Part shown: in pieces, positions 24,279 to 32,915 of the stretch
Numbering within the stretch: position 1 is the first letter of the stretch
Layout: each line of letters starts with the position of its first letter
Assembly (NCBI GenBank): GCA_964247385.1
Contig: CAXTUB010000008.1
Span: 1 to 64,000 of the forward strand
DNA: 64,000 nt
Direction of reading: 5' to 3'
From: TMP-86 sp964247385
GTDB lineage: Bacteria > Pseudomonadota > Gammaproteobacteria > Steroidobacterales > Steroidobacteraceae
Position numbers and translations under genes: made by a program
The notes under the pieces: generated by a model
The model's input: only the letters and a program-made list of their open reading frames with translations
Told to the model about the DNA's origin: nothing
Databases searched by the model: none

Positions 24279-24578
24279 TTGCCTCCCTCTCTTGTTTGTT
24301 GGAAGTGCGGTGCATCGTTGGCGGCATTGAGTCTGCCGCTTCGTCGGCTCGAGGTATGTAAGACGTGCGCCGCAGAGCTGCACGTTTGCCGTATGTGTGT
24401 CGAGTACGATACTTCGTATGCGCAGCACTGTCGTGAGCCAACCGCTGAGGAAGTTCGCAACAAAACATCGGCGAATTTCTGCGATTTCTTCAAACCGCGC
24501 GAGAACGCTTACTCCCCGCCGAACTCAGCTTTGGTTGACAGCGCTCGAAGCGCGCTCGAAGACTTGTTCAAGAAGTAA
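24279..24578 (+). CDS. Small zinc-ribbon-type protein
   Basis: A 99-residue cysteine-rich protein. CWKCGASL, CKTCAAELHVCRMC and a later Cys in the block ANFCDFFKPRE give several CxxC pairs likely to bind one or two zinc ions. I recall the pattern as a conserved small protein of proteobacteria without assigned function. The only start in frame after the upstream stop is TTG at 24279, and no clear Shine-Dalgarno sequence precedes it. It is divergent from the DUF6502-like gene, with 45 bp between the starts, so the two promoters must overlap. Confidence 0.75.
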   Translation: MPPSLVCWKCGASLAALSLPLRRLEVCKTCAAELHVCRMCVEYDTSYAQHCREPTAEEVRNKTSANFCDFFKPRENAYSPPNSALVDSARSALEDLFKK

Positions 24579-24656
24579 TGCGCGTTTACCGGGCGCTGCA
24601 TTGCGAGCGCGCTCTGGCACCGGTCCGCGTCGTGTCGCCCGCGGGTCCTCGTTTAA

Positions 24657-25433
24657 TCAGCGTCGTTTGCGAGCCGCGCGGTTTGCCTTTCCACCCGTTG
24701 ATGCGGCGCCTCTCGTTACGGCGCCCCTCGATGCGGCGCCCCTCGATGCGGTGCCTGTCGATGCGGTGCCTGTCGATGCGGCACGCGTGCTCTTACGAGC
24801 CGTTGCTTTAGAGGGTTTCACGCGTTTCGCGCCGTCTGCGATCCGCCATAAGTAGAGCGCAGCCGTGGTCCGGTGCGGGCTCCAGCGCTGTGTCAGTTTC
24901 TGCAGTTGCCGCGGCGTGGGCAACTTCCGCTTCTTGAACAATATTTGAAAGCCCTTGCGAACTCCGTAGTCGGTTGCGGGCATGACATCGGGTCGATGCA
25001 AAGTGAAGATGAGTAGCATCTCGATGGTCCAGGGGCCAACTCCGCGAATCGGCAAAAGGCGCTCGCGGATGGTTTGCTCGGACATCCGCGCGATACTGCG
25101 CCGGGTTGGAACGACGCCCGTTATTTTCTGCGCGGCAATGTCACGCATCGAAGCGATTTTGCCGCGCGATAAGCCAGCTCCCCGAAGCTTCTGCTCGTCA
25201 AGCTCGAGCAATTTCTCAGCAGTTGGCCTCGACCCCGCAAAGAGTGCAAGAACACGGCCCCAGATGACTCGCGCGGCCGCGCCGGCCAGCTGTTGATAGG
25301 CGATCGACTCAACCAAAGACTCGAACGGATCCGTGGCGCGTTTGCGTTTGAGAACGATTTCGCCAATGCGGTCGATGTGCTCGGCAAACGCCGGCTCCCG
25401 TTCGCGCAAGTATCTGGCGCCCTCTCGATGCAT
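24657..25433 (-). CDS. DNA-3-methyladenine glycosylase II-like (AlkA/HhH-GPD) with repetitive tail
   Basis: A 258-residue base-excision-repair glycosylase. The helix-hairpin-helix LLPIRGVGPWTIEMLL and the catalytic Asp region MPATDYGVRKG are clear, and FESLVESIAYQQLAGAAARVI is the typical N-terminal half of the HhH-GPD fold. It should remove alkylated purines. The ATG at 25433 gives the family N-terminus. The last 45 residues after the fold are a basic, Ala/Thr/Gly-rich tail made of 5-residue repeats (TGTAS, RGAAS, RGAVT), unusual for AlkA; such tails may bind DNA non-specifically. Confidence 0.9.
   Translation of the reverse strand: MHREGARYLREREPAFAEHIDRIGEIVLKRKRATDPFESLVESIAYQQLAGAAARVIWGRVLALFAGSRPTAEKLLELDEQKLRGAGLSRGKIASMRDIAAQKITGVVPTRRSIARMSEQTIRERLLPIRGVGPWTIEMLLIFTLHRPDVMPATDYGVRKGFQILFKKRKLPTPRQLQKLTQRWSPHRTTAALYLWRIADGAKRVKPSKATARKSTRAASTGTASTGTASRGAASRGAVTRGAASTGGKANRAARKRR
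24700..24789. repeat. Six 15-bp tandem repeats in the glycosylase tail
   Basis: Six consecutive 15-mers of the type GATGCGGCGCCCCTC, with one to seven changes per copy, encode the pentapeptide tail of the AlkA-like protein on the minus strand. Since the unit is a multiple of three, copy-number changes would keep the reading frame. Confidence 0.9.
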
Positions 25434-25632
25434 TGCGCATTCTACGAGTATTTGACAATGTCGCGGTCGGCGTGCACGCCCGGCTGCGCATGCGGCCGCC
25501 GCAGTAAAGGCCCGGCGCGCGGCTCCTGTGAGGAAGTTCACAGCTTCGGCACGTGCCAATCCATGCTGACTTCCCGCTCTCTAAAATCATCCCCACTTGG
25601 ATGGCCGGCGAAATCGCTCGAGGTACGCGCCG

Positions 25633-26079
25633 ATGCGAAAGCACCTACAGGCATTCACTCTGGTGGAGTTCGTCATCGTGCTGGCGGTTTTTGCCATCCT
25701 CGCAGCATTTGCGATCCCGCGCTTCACCTCCATCGAAACTCAAGCACGCGTCTCGGCGATCGCCGCGCTGAGCAACAGTATCCGCGGAACTTCATCTCTG
25801 GCGCACGCACAGTGGATGGCATCCGGTCAGCCGGTCACCATCGAAGTTGAGGGCAAGACCATTTCCATGGTGAACGGATATCCCGACGTCACGCGAAATG
25901 GATTGCCCAGCGCGCTGCAAGACCCGGTGGGCTTTTCGACCACCTTCGTTCCAGGCGCCGTCATCTTTAAGAAGGCGGGTGCTCCGCGGCCAGAACATTG
26001 TTCCGTGGTTTATTCATCCGCCGCTGCTTCCACGCCGCCGAAGATCGTTCTCGTCACGCCGGATCTCAACGGCTGCTGA
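25633..26079 (+). CDS. Type IV prepilin-like protein
   Basis: A 148-residue protein with a class III prepilin leader: MRKHLQAFTLVEFVIVLAVF, with Phe at +1, Glu at +5 and a following hydrophobic helix. The residue before the cleavage site is Ala rather than the usual Gly. The globular part is short and ends with a Cys pair (EHCSVV and DLNGC) that could form the D-loop disulfide. No other pilus genes are nearby, so it depends on a prepilin peptidase and assembly machinery encoded elsewhere. It resembles MSHA or minor pilins more than major type IVa pilins. Confidence 0.85.
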   Translation: MRKHLQAFTLVEFVIVLAVFAILAAFAIPRFTSIETQARVSAIAALSNSIRGTSSLAHAQWMASGQPVTIEVEGKTISMVNGYPDVTRNGLPSALQDPVGFSTTFVPGAVIFKKAGAPRPEHCSVVYSSAAASTPPKIVLVTPDLNGC

Positions 26080-26215
26080 CCTTGACTCGACTGCGTTGGC
26101 GGTGCGGATGCTGAGGCCGGATCGCCCTCGGCGCGGCGCTCTCCAGCGCCCCCCGACAGCGCGTTATACTCAGGCGGACTCGAGCCCGATGCCGCTTAGC
26201 CGCGGCAATTCGATC

Positions 26216-26224
26216 AAGGAGGGG
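26216..26224 (+). promoter_or_regulatory. Shine-Dalgarno that decides a TTG start
   Basis: AAGGAGGGG lies 6 bases before TTG 26231 and is the strongest ribosome-binding site near the cyclase gene; the in-frame ATG at 26189 has none comparable. Confidence 0.6.
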
Positions 26225-26230
26225 CTGCGT

Positions 26231-27214
26231 TTGGACGAGGATCAGGCACCCGACTCGGAAGCCGTGGCCGATCGCATCTTGCTTGCCGAGGACGATCCAG
26301 TCACTCGCATGCTGCTTCTGCGGCACTTGAAAAAATCGGGTTACGAAGTGGATGCGGTGGCCGATGGCACGGCGGCTCTGAAGAAGATCGCGGAGCGTTA
26401 CTACCCGCTCATCGTGACTGACTGGGAGATGCCGGGGGCCGATGGGATCTCCATTTGCCGGGCCGTGCGAGCAGCTCCCATGGAAGGATATGTGTACGTG
26501 CTGCTCCTCACCGCGCTGGACTCCAAAGAGCACATCATCATGGGGCTCGAAGCAGGGGCCGACGATTACCTGACGAAGCCAGTGCATGAGGCAGAGCTCG
26601 TTGCCCGGTTGAAAACTGGCGGCCGCATTTTGCGGCTGGAGCAGTCGCTGCGCGCTGCGAGTCAGGAAAATCGTTGGCTATCGATCACCGATGCACTGAC
26701 CGGCTCCTTCAATCGACGTTATCTCATGGAGCAGTTGCCGCGCGAGATCGAGAGGAGCCGGCGCTATGCGCATCCCGTCAGCGTGATCATGTGCGATATC
26801 GATCACTTCAAGGCAATCAACGACGCGCATGGTCATACCGTGGGGGATGAAGTGCTGCGCGGGTTTGCCGAACGGATGCGCAGCTGCACGCGCTCGACCA
26901 CTGATTGGATCGCGCGCTATGGCGGCGAGGAGTTTCTCATCGTGCTGCCGGAAACCCCGTTCGCCGGCGGAATGCAGGCTGCGGAAAAAATTCGTGCCCA
27001 CATCGCAGCCACTAAGTTTCAGACGCCGTCAGGCGAGCTGCGAGTGACGGCGAGCTTTGGTGTTGCGGTGCTGAGCGAAGATCCCGAGCAACTGGAGGCA
27101 GTTGGCATCGACGCCATGATTCAAGCCGCCGACGTTTGCTTGTACAAGAGCAAGCAGGAGGGGCGTGATCGCGTCAATGGCATCGAGCTGAAGAAATCAA
27201 CCCGCCTGACGTAG
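26231..27214 (+). CDS. Response regulator with GGDEF domain (diguanylate cyclase)
   Basis: A 327-residue REC-GGDEF protein of the PleD/WspR type. REC (about residues 14-130) has the acidic pair LLAEDD, the phosphoacceptor Asp in IVTDWEMPG, and LTKP. The GGDEF domain (about 150-320) has ITDALTGSFNRRY, DIDHFKAIND and the active-site RYGGEEF, so it should make c-di-GMP when phosphorylated. The inhibitory I-site RxxD is not at its usual place (STTD precedes the active site), suggesting weak product inhibition. The gene converges with the hybrid kinase and overlaps it by 18 bases at the 3' ends. Translation probably starts at TTG. Confidence 0.9.
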   Translation: MDEDQAPDSEAVADRILLAEDDPVTRMLLLRHLKKSGYEVDAVADGTAALKKIAERYYPLIVTDWEMPGADGISICRAVRAAPMEGYVYVLLLTALDSKEHIIMGLEAGADDYLTKPVHEAELVARLKTGGRILRLEQSLRAASQENRWLSITDALTGSFNRRYLMEQLPREIERSRRYAHPVSVIMCDIDHFKAINDAHGHTVGDEVLRGFAERMRSCTRSTTDWIARYGGEEFLIVLPETPFAGGMQAAEKIRAHIAATKFQTPSGELRVTASFGVAVLSEDPEQLEAVGIDAMIQAADVCLYKSKQEGRDRVNGIELKKSTRLT

Positions 27215-30200
27215 CTGTGCGTTGACTTCCCGCAGTCGCACGGCGAGCTGATCCACCAGCTCACCGATGTTTTGATTCGTGAACTTGCGCGCCGCTTGCT
27301 CGAGATTCGCTGCCGCCGCGCTTAAATCCGCAGCATGCATATTGGCGCTGGAGCCTTTCAGCGTATGCGCACGATTGCCGATGGTCACGAGGTCTTGCTG
27401 CTGCAATGCTTCGACGATATCGGCGAGATTCTGGTCTCCGCTCGAGATGAAAGTCTCGATCAGCTCGCGCTCGAAATCCATATCGCCGCCGGTGAGATCG
27501 CGGATTGCCTGGACGTCCACCACCTGCTTGATCTGGGTATCTACAAAGCGGCTCAGGCAATCCCGCAGCTGGGTGGGTTGAATCGGCTTGCCCAGATGTG
27601 CATCCATGCCTGCCGCGATGCACCGCTCGCGATCTTCGCGCATCACGTTGGCTGTGAGCGCGATTATGGGCAGGCGCCGAGATCCACCGTGCTCCTGCGC
27701 GGCCTGTGCTTCGATCTCACGAATTTTCTTTGTCGCGGTGAATCCATCCATGACGGGCATCTGGCAATCCATCAATACCGCATCGAAGCGGCAATCCTTG
27801 GACAGGTGCTCCAAAGCTTCGGCGCCATTGTTGCAGGTCACCACGTCGACGCTCATCGTCTGCAGCAAGCGCTGCGCGACGCGTTGATTGACCGCGTTGT
27901 CCTCGACCAGGAGCACGCGGGCATTCAGAGGGTAGACTTCCGTCGAAGCACTGATGGGAGTTGAAACGAGCGGTGATCGCTCGCCGGAAATGAGCGCCGC
28001 CGCCATGGAAGAAATGTTCTTGCTGCGAATGGGCTTCAGACCCACGGCGTTTGGCTGGTGCTCCAAATTTTTGAAATTCAATGGTGCGCCAATCATCGCA
28101 AGCAACATGAAAGGCGTCTTGGCATGTGCTGGCGTCGCGCGCATCTCATTCAGCAAGTCAAGACCGCCGCGGCGCGGCATGATCTCATCCGCAACGACGA
28201 GGTCGATGTCGCTTCTCGAGTCAAGAATGCGCATCGCCTCATCGACCGATTCGGCCAGGACGCACTCGAAGGAAAAGGTTTCGAGCTTGACCTTCAGTCC
28301 TTCGCGGCTGGCTTTGACATCGTCCACGACGAGCACCCGATATCCGCGGCCAACCTGGACGACCGGCGCTTGCTCTGCGCAAACTTTGATTGGAAATTTC
28401 ACCCAAAAAGTCGAGCCCTGCCCAGGCGTGCTGCGAACCCCGACCGTGCCGCCCATCAGTTCCGTGAGGCGTTTCACGATGGACAGGCCTAGTCCTGTAC
28501 CGCCGTAATGACGGGTGGTCGATGAGTCGACCTGGGTGAATTGCTTGAACAGCCGGTCCATGCGATCCGGAGGAATGCCGATTCCCGTGTCCGTCACTTC
28601 GATTTTGATGATTGCCACGTCATCCGGGCCGGCGAAGTGCTCCATGTAGACGATGACCTGGCCTTCATGCGTGAACTTCAATGCGTTGCTGATGAGGTTC
28701 GAGACGATCTGGCGCACGCGTCCCGGGTCTCCTCTCATGAACTGTGGCACTTCGGGATGCACGTTAGCGATCAATTCGATGCCCTTGACAGCGCCTTGCA
28801 ATGCCAGCGCCGAGCAGGTCTCGTAAATCGGTGTGCGAATCTCGAAGTCGATTTGCTCGATTTCGAGGCGGCCTGCCTCGATTTTCGAAAAGTCCAGCAC
28901 ATCGTTGAGGAGAGATAGCAGAGTCTCTGCGCTGCCTCGAATGATGTCCACGTACTCGCGCTGCAATTTGTCCAGATTGGTCGTATGCAGCAGGCCCGCC
29001 ACGCCGATGACGCCGTTCATGGGCGTGCGAATCTCGTGACTCATGTTGGCGAGGAAGTCGCTCTTCGCGGAGTTGGCTGCTTCAGCCGCTCTCTTTGCCT
29101 CGAGCACGGCGTCTTGCGCCCTGCGCCGATCGCTCACATCGACGATAGCGCCGCTGATCCGGCGCACTGAGCCGTCGACGTCGCGCTCGACTTCGCAGCG
29201 CTCATCGATCCAGCGGATTTTGCCGCTGTCGAGCACGACGCGGAATTCGCGGTGAGGCGTATCCTCGCCAGGCTGCGCTTCTTGGAAGGCGGTCACGATG
29301 TGCCGGTCGTCGGGATGGACACACGCGTAGAGCTCTTGGCTGTCGAATGCGTTCGAGCCCTTCGCAACGTTGAGAAGCGCGAAGTAGTTGTCCGAGCAAG
29401 TGAAGCGGTGTTTGAAGACATCGAGATCGAATGTCGCGACGCCTGCCGACGACTGCGCAATGGTGAGCGACTGCGTGGTATTGCGGAGCTGCTCGCCTAA
29501 TTCGTGCCGCGCCGTGATGTCTGTGATGGTGCCGATGACGCGCACCGGTTGATCGGTGGTGTCGCGCATCACGCGTCCGCGCCCCGTGAGCCAGCGCACG
29601 ACGCCATTCGGCCACAACGATCGATATTCGGTCAGATATTGGCCGCCCGACTCCACCGCCTCGGTGAACTGCTGCACGAACGAGTCGAGGTCTTCCGGAT
29701 GAATCGAGCTCAGCCACTCGTCACGCGTGAGCGAGGTGTCGTTGGTCTCGATGCCGAGCAGCTCGAAAAACATCGGCGAGCCGCGAATGATGCCGCTTGG
29801 CAAATCAAGATCGAAAATGCCGAATCCCCCCGCAGCCTGGGCCAGGGCAAGAAACTCCGTGGTGCGCCGCAAGTCGGCTTCCACCTGACAGCGGTCTTCG
29901 ATTTCGGCACGCAACACCTTTTCCGCGGCGATGGCTTCATCGGCCGCTCGGCGCAAGGCCGTATCGCGCTCGCGAATGTTCGTCATCGCGCCGTCGAAGC
30001 CGCGCGCAAGCTCGGCTACTTCATCCTGACTCGAAAAGTCGAGCTCCAGCGTCGCACTTCCGTTCCAAATAAATTCGCGAGTCGCGCTCAAGAGGGTATT
30101 CAGGCGGCGAGAGATGGCGCCGGCGAACGTCCAGCAGCAAATCAGCACCACCGCTCCGCCGATGACGAGGTACAACGCGATCAGTTCCCAATCCTGCGTC

Positions 30201-30772
30201 ACTTTTTGCTTAGCGCGCTCGAGCGCTTCTTCGACGGCGGCGTGCTTCAATCGACTCAACACGCGCATGCGCGAGCCTAGGGAGTCCAGGCTCACTCCCG
30301 CATCGATGAGCACTTGCCGCGCTTGCACAAGCGAGGGATGAGCGATCTTTTCGTAATGGGAAATCGTGTTTTCGTAGCGCACCAAGTCCGAATGGGCGGC
30401 GATCAGCGCGGCATTCCACGGTTCCGTCGGGCCCGTGCCATCGCGCAGCGGGTCGAGCAATTTGCGTAATGCGCTGGCGTGCTCCCGCATGGTTCTCAAT
30501 GCCTCAGTCGAGGGCATCGGCATGACAATGCCCGCGGCCTGGACCGTGCTCGAGCGGTGGGACTCTTCGAGCACATGAACGTGCGCATGCGTCAGATCGG
30601 CCATGGCGCCGAATACCGCGCGGCGCTGCGCCATTTCCTTGGCCATGGCTTCTTGAATGCGCCGCTCGAACTCGCGGTGCGTTTGCAACACCATCACCGA
30701 GGCGACGACGAGCATCAGCGCGGTGAAAGCCGGAATGGCTAAGAGCTTGCCGCGAAGAGTCCAGCTACGCAT
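27197..30772 (-). CDS. Hybrid sensor histidine kinase (HAMP-PAS-PAS-HK-REC-REC-HPt)
   Basis: A 1191-residue membrane kinase. Two transmembrane helices (about residues 9-30 and 205-228) flank a periplasmic helical sensor. HAMP, two PAS domains (about 310-420 and 435-550), HisKA with SHEIRTPMNG (His near 578), HATPase with DTGIGI and GGTGLGLSI, two receiver domains (second with LMDCQMPVMDG), and an HPt domain with AHTLKGSSANM (His near 1135) follow. It carries a full internal phosphorelay and has no dedicated regulator beside it except the convergent REC-GGDEF protein, its likely target. ATG 30772 is preferred over TTG 30796. Confidence 0.93.
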   Translation of the reverse strand: MRSWTLRGKLLAIPAFTALMLVVASVMVLQTHREFERRIQEAMAKEMAQRRAVFGAMADLTHAHVHVLEESHRSSTVQAAGIVMPMPSTEALRTMREHASALRKLLDPLRDGTGPTEPWNAALIAAHSDLVRYENTISHYEKIAHPSLVQARQVLIDAGVSLDSLGSRMRVLSRLKHAAVEEALERAKQKVTQDWELIALYLVIGGAVVLICCWTFAGAISRRLNTLLSATREFIWNGSATLELDFSSQDEVAELARGFDGAMTNIRERDTALRRAADEAIAAEKVLRAEIEDRCQVEADLRRTTEFLALAQAAGGFGIFDLDLPSGIIRGSPMFFELLGIETNDTSLTRDEWLSSIHPEDLDSFVQQFTEAVESGGQYLTEYRSLWPNGVVRWLTGRGRVMRDTTDQPVRVIGTITDITARHELGEQLRNTTQSLTIAQSSAGVATFDLDVFKHRFTCSDNYFALLNVAKGSNAFDSQELYACVHPDDRHIVTAFQEAQPGEDTPHREFRVVLDSGKIRWIDERCEVERDVDGSVRRISGAIVDVSDRRRAQDAVLEAKRAAEAANSAKSDFLANMSHEIRTPMNGVIGVAGLLHTTNLDKLQREYVDIIRGSAETLLSLLNDVLDFSKIEAGRLEIEQIDFEIRTPIYETCSALALQGAVKGIELIANVHPEVPQFMRGDPGRVRQIVSNLISNALKFTHEGQVIVYMEHFAGPDDVAIIKIEVTDTGIGIPPDRMDRLFKQFTQVDSSTTRHYGGTGLGLSIVKRLTELMGGTVGVRSTPGQGSTFWVKFPIKVCAEQAPVVQVGRGYRVLVVDDVKASREGLKVKLETFSFECVLAESVDEAMRILDSRSDIDLVVADEIMPRRGGLDLLNEMRATPAHAKTPFMLLAMIGAPLNFKNLEHQPNAVGLKPIRSKNISSMAAALISGERSPLVSTPISASTEVYPLNARVLLVEDNAVNQRVAQRLLQTMSVDVVTCNNGAEALEHLSKDCRFDAVLMDCQMPVMDGFTATKKIREIEAQAAQEHGGSRRLPIIALTANVMREDRERCIAAGMDAHLGKPIQPTQLRDCLSRFVDTQIKQVVDVQAIRDLTGGDMDFERELIETFISSGDQNLADIVEALQQQDLVTIGNRAHTLKGSSANMHAADLSAAAANLEQAARKFTNQNIGELVDQLAVRLREVNAQLRQAG

Positions 30773-30875
30773 GAAAATAAATGGAAAATTCCGCAAGAAG
30801 TCCCACGCTTGCTATCGGCTGAAAACGAGACGCCTTGAGCTAGAATTGCCGCCACGCCAGCCTTCGTCGCCCACT

Positions 30876-32915
30876 ATGCGCGCAGTCAAGATTTTGAGCA
30901 TTGTTTTTGCGGGGTTCGTGACCGCGTTCATACTCTTGCTCCTGGCCGTGTGGTTGTTCGTCGATCCGAACGATTTCAAGCCGAAAATCGCAGAGCGCGT
31001 GCGCCTCGCTACGGGACGTGAGCTCAAGCTGGACGGAGACTTGAAGCTCAGCGTTTTTCCCTGGTTGGCTCTCGAGTCGGGTTCGGCGAGCCTCAGCAAT
31101 CCGCCGGGCTTCGATGCGACGCCGCTCCTCGCCGTGCAAAGCGCGAAGCTGCGCGTGCGTTTGTGGCCGTTGCTGCATCATCAGCTGCACGTGGGAAAGA
31201 TCGAGGTCGTCGGTCTCGACTTGCATTTGCAAAAAAATGCGCAAGGTCGCGGTAACTGGCAATTTGACGAACCGGATGCGCAAACGCCGCCCACGGGCGA
31301 GTCGAGCTCGCAAACCTTGCAATCACTCGAAGGCGTGCGCATCAAGAATGGCCGCGTCACGTTCGAACCGTGGGTCGTCTCGAACATCGATGTCGATATC
31401 GGCAAGTTCGCCAGTCACCAAACGATTCCGGCGACCTTCAGGTTCGATGCCTTGCGCACCACGGATCAGGTCGGCGTCAGCGCGTCGGGTGCGCTCAAAT
31501 CGCAGCTGGATTTCGAGGCGAAGCGCTACGCTTTGACCGATGCCTCTTTCGGCGGAGAGCTCAAGCTCGGCGGTGCGCAGAAGCCTTTGACCTGGAAGCT
31601 CGAGCTGCCCGCTCTCGAATACGCCTCGCAGCTGCAGACGCTTGCGCTGCGCGCTTTCAACGCCTCGGTGGCGGGCGCGAAAATCTCTGGCGCTCTCAAT
31701 GGTGAGAAGATCAGCGATGCGCCCTCATTTCGCGGCACGCTGCGTGTCGAGCCGGTATCGGTACGCGAACTGCTCGCGACACTCGGAAAGCCCGTGCCGC
31801 GAACGCGCGACGGGAAGGTCTTGTCCTCATTCAGCATGACGTCGTCTTTGACCTATGAAAACAAAACGCTCTCGCTGGCCAACCTTGCGGCGCGCCTGGA
31901 TGACTCATCGCTCAGCGGGTCGCTCTCTTTCGCCACCGAGCCCACCGCCATTCAATTTGCTTTGAGCATCGATCAATTGAATGCCGACCGCTATCTTGCG
32001 CCGGATCAGCCGCCGGCTGAGAAGAGTCAACCCATGGATTTGTCCGCCGATGTCCTGAAGCCGTTGCGAGTCAAAGGGTCTCTTGCCATCGGACATGCCG
32101 TGGTGTCGGGCGTTGCCCTCGACAAGATCCAGTTGAGCGTCGATTCGGTCGACGGCCTTCTGAAGCTGGCGCCGGTCAAGGCGGTGCTTTATGGCGGGCA
32201 ACTCGCCGCGGCACTGACTTACGACGTGCGCGGCGCCGCGCCTTCCATGCAACTGGAACAGAGTATGAAGGGCATCCAGATGACGGATGTGCTCAAGGCG
32301 GTCATGAAAAGCAACCGCGTGTCTGGAAGGGGCAATTGCACGGCAAGGTTGAGCGGCCAGGGACGCACGAGCGAGCAGATGTTGAAATCGCTGAAGGGCC
32401 GAGTCGATGCGGATCTCGCCGACGGGGCAATCGAGGGGGTCGACGTATGGTACGAAATCAAGCGCGCTGAATCGCTGATCCGCGCGCAAAGTCTGCCGTC
32501 CGGAGCCAGTACGGGACGCACGCGTTTCGATACGTTTCGCACATCGGTGGATCTCGATCGAGGCACGGCCAACACGCGCGACTTGACGATCGCTTCGCAG
32601 CAACTGAGAGTCACGGGCAAGGGCACGACTGACCTCGTCTCCAAAGTCATCGATTTCGATTTGTTGGCGACCTTACTCAAGGGCGGGGGCGCCGCCGCTC
32701 AGTCCAATGCCGGCCGCGCGCTGGCCGGTGCATCGCTGATCGACGTGCCCCTGCAAGTGACCGGAAAACTGGACGCACCCAAGATCCGAGTCGATTTGCA
32801 GAGCCTTGCCAAAACGCGAATCAAGCAGGAACTCGAGCAGCATCAAGACGAGCTGCAGAAGAAGCTACAGGACAAGTTGAAAAGTAAATTGAGCCATTGG
32901 TTGAGCAAACCGTGA
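30876..32915 (+). CDS. AsmA family protein
   Basis: A 679-residue inner-membrane-anchored periplasmic protein. The N-terminal helix and the block VDPNDFKPKIAERVRLATGREL are classic AsmA, and the C-terminus has the AsmA_2-type region with DLADGAIEGVDVWYEIKRAE and a coiled, basic tail (KQELEQHQDELQKKLQDKL). AsmA-like proteins form bridge-like grooves that are proposed to move phospholipids between the membranes. It overlaps mutY by 4 bases (GTGA) and is the first gene of an asmA-mutY-yggX unit. Confidence 0.92.
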   Translation: MRAVKILSIVFAGFVTAFILLLLAVWLFVDPNDFKPKIAERVRLATGRELKLDGDLKLSVFPWLALESGSASLSNPPGFDATPLLAVQSAKLRVRLWPLLHHQLHVGKIEVVGLDLHLQKNAQGRGNWQFDEPDAQTPPTGESSSQTLQSLEGVRIKNGRVTFEPWVVSNIDVDIGKFASHQTIPATFRFDALRTTDQVGVSASGALKSQLDFEAKRYALTDASFGGELKLGGAQKPLTWKLELPALEYASQLQTLALRAFNASVAGAKISGALNGEKISDAPSFRGTLRVEPVSVRELLATLGKPVPRTRDGKVLSSFSMTSSLTYENKTLSLANLAARLDDSSLSGSLSFATEPTAIQFALSIDQLNADRYLAPDQPPAEKSQPMDLSADVLKPLRVKGSLAIGHAVVSGVALDKIQLSVDSVDGLLKLAPVKAVLYGGQLAAALTYDVRGAAPSMQLEQSMKGIQMTDVLKAVMKSNRVSGRGNCTARLSGQGRTSEQMLKSLKGRVDADLADGAIEGVDVWYEIKRAESLIRAQSLPSGASTGRTRFDTFRTSVDLDRGTANTRDLTIASQQLRVTGKGTTDLVSKVIDFDLLATLLKGGGAAAQSNAGRALAGASLIDVPLQVTGKLDAPKIRVDLQSLAKTRIKQELEQHQDELQKKLQDKLKSKLSHWLSKP

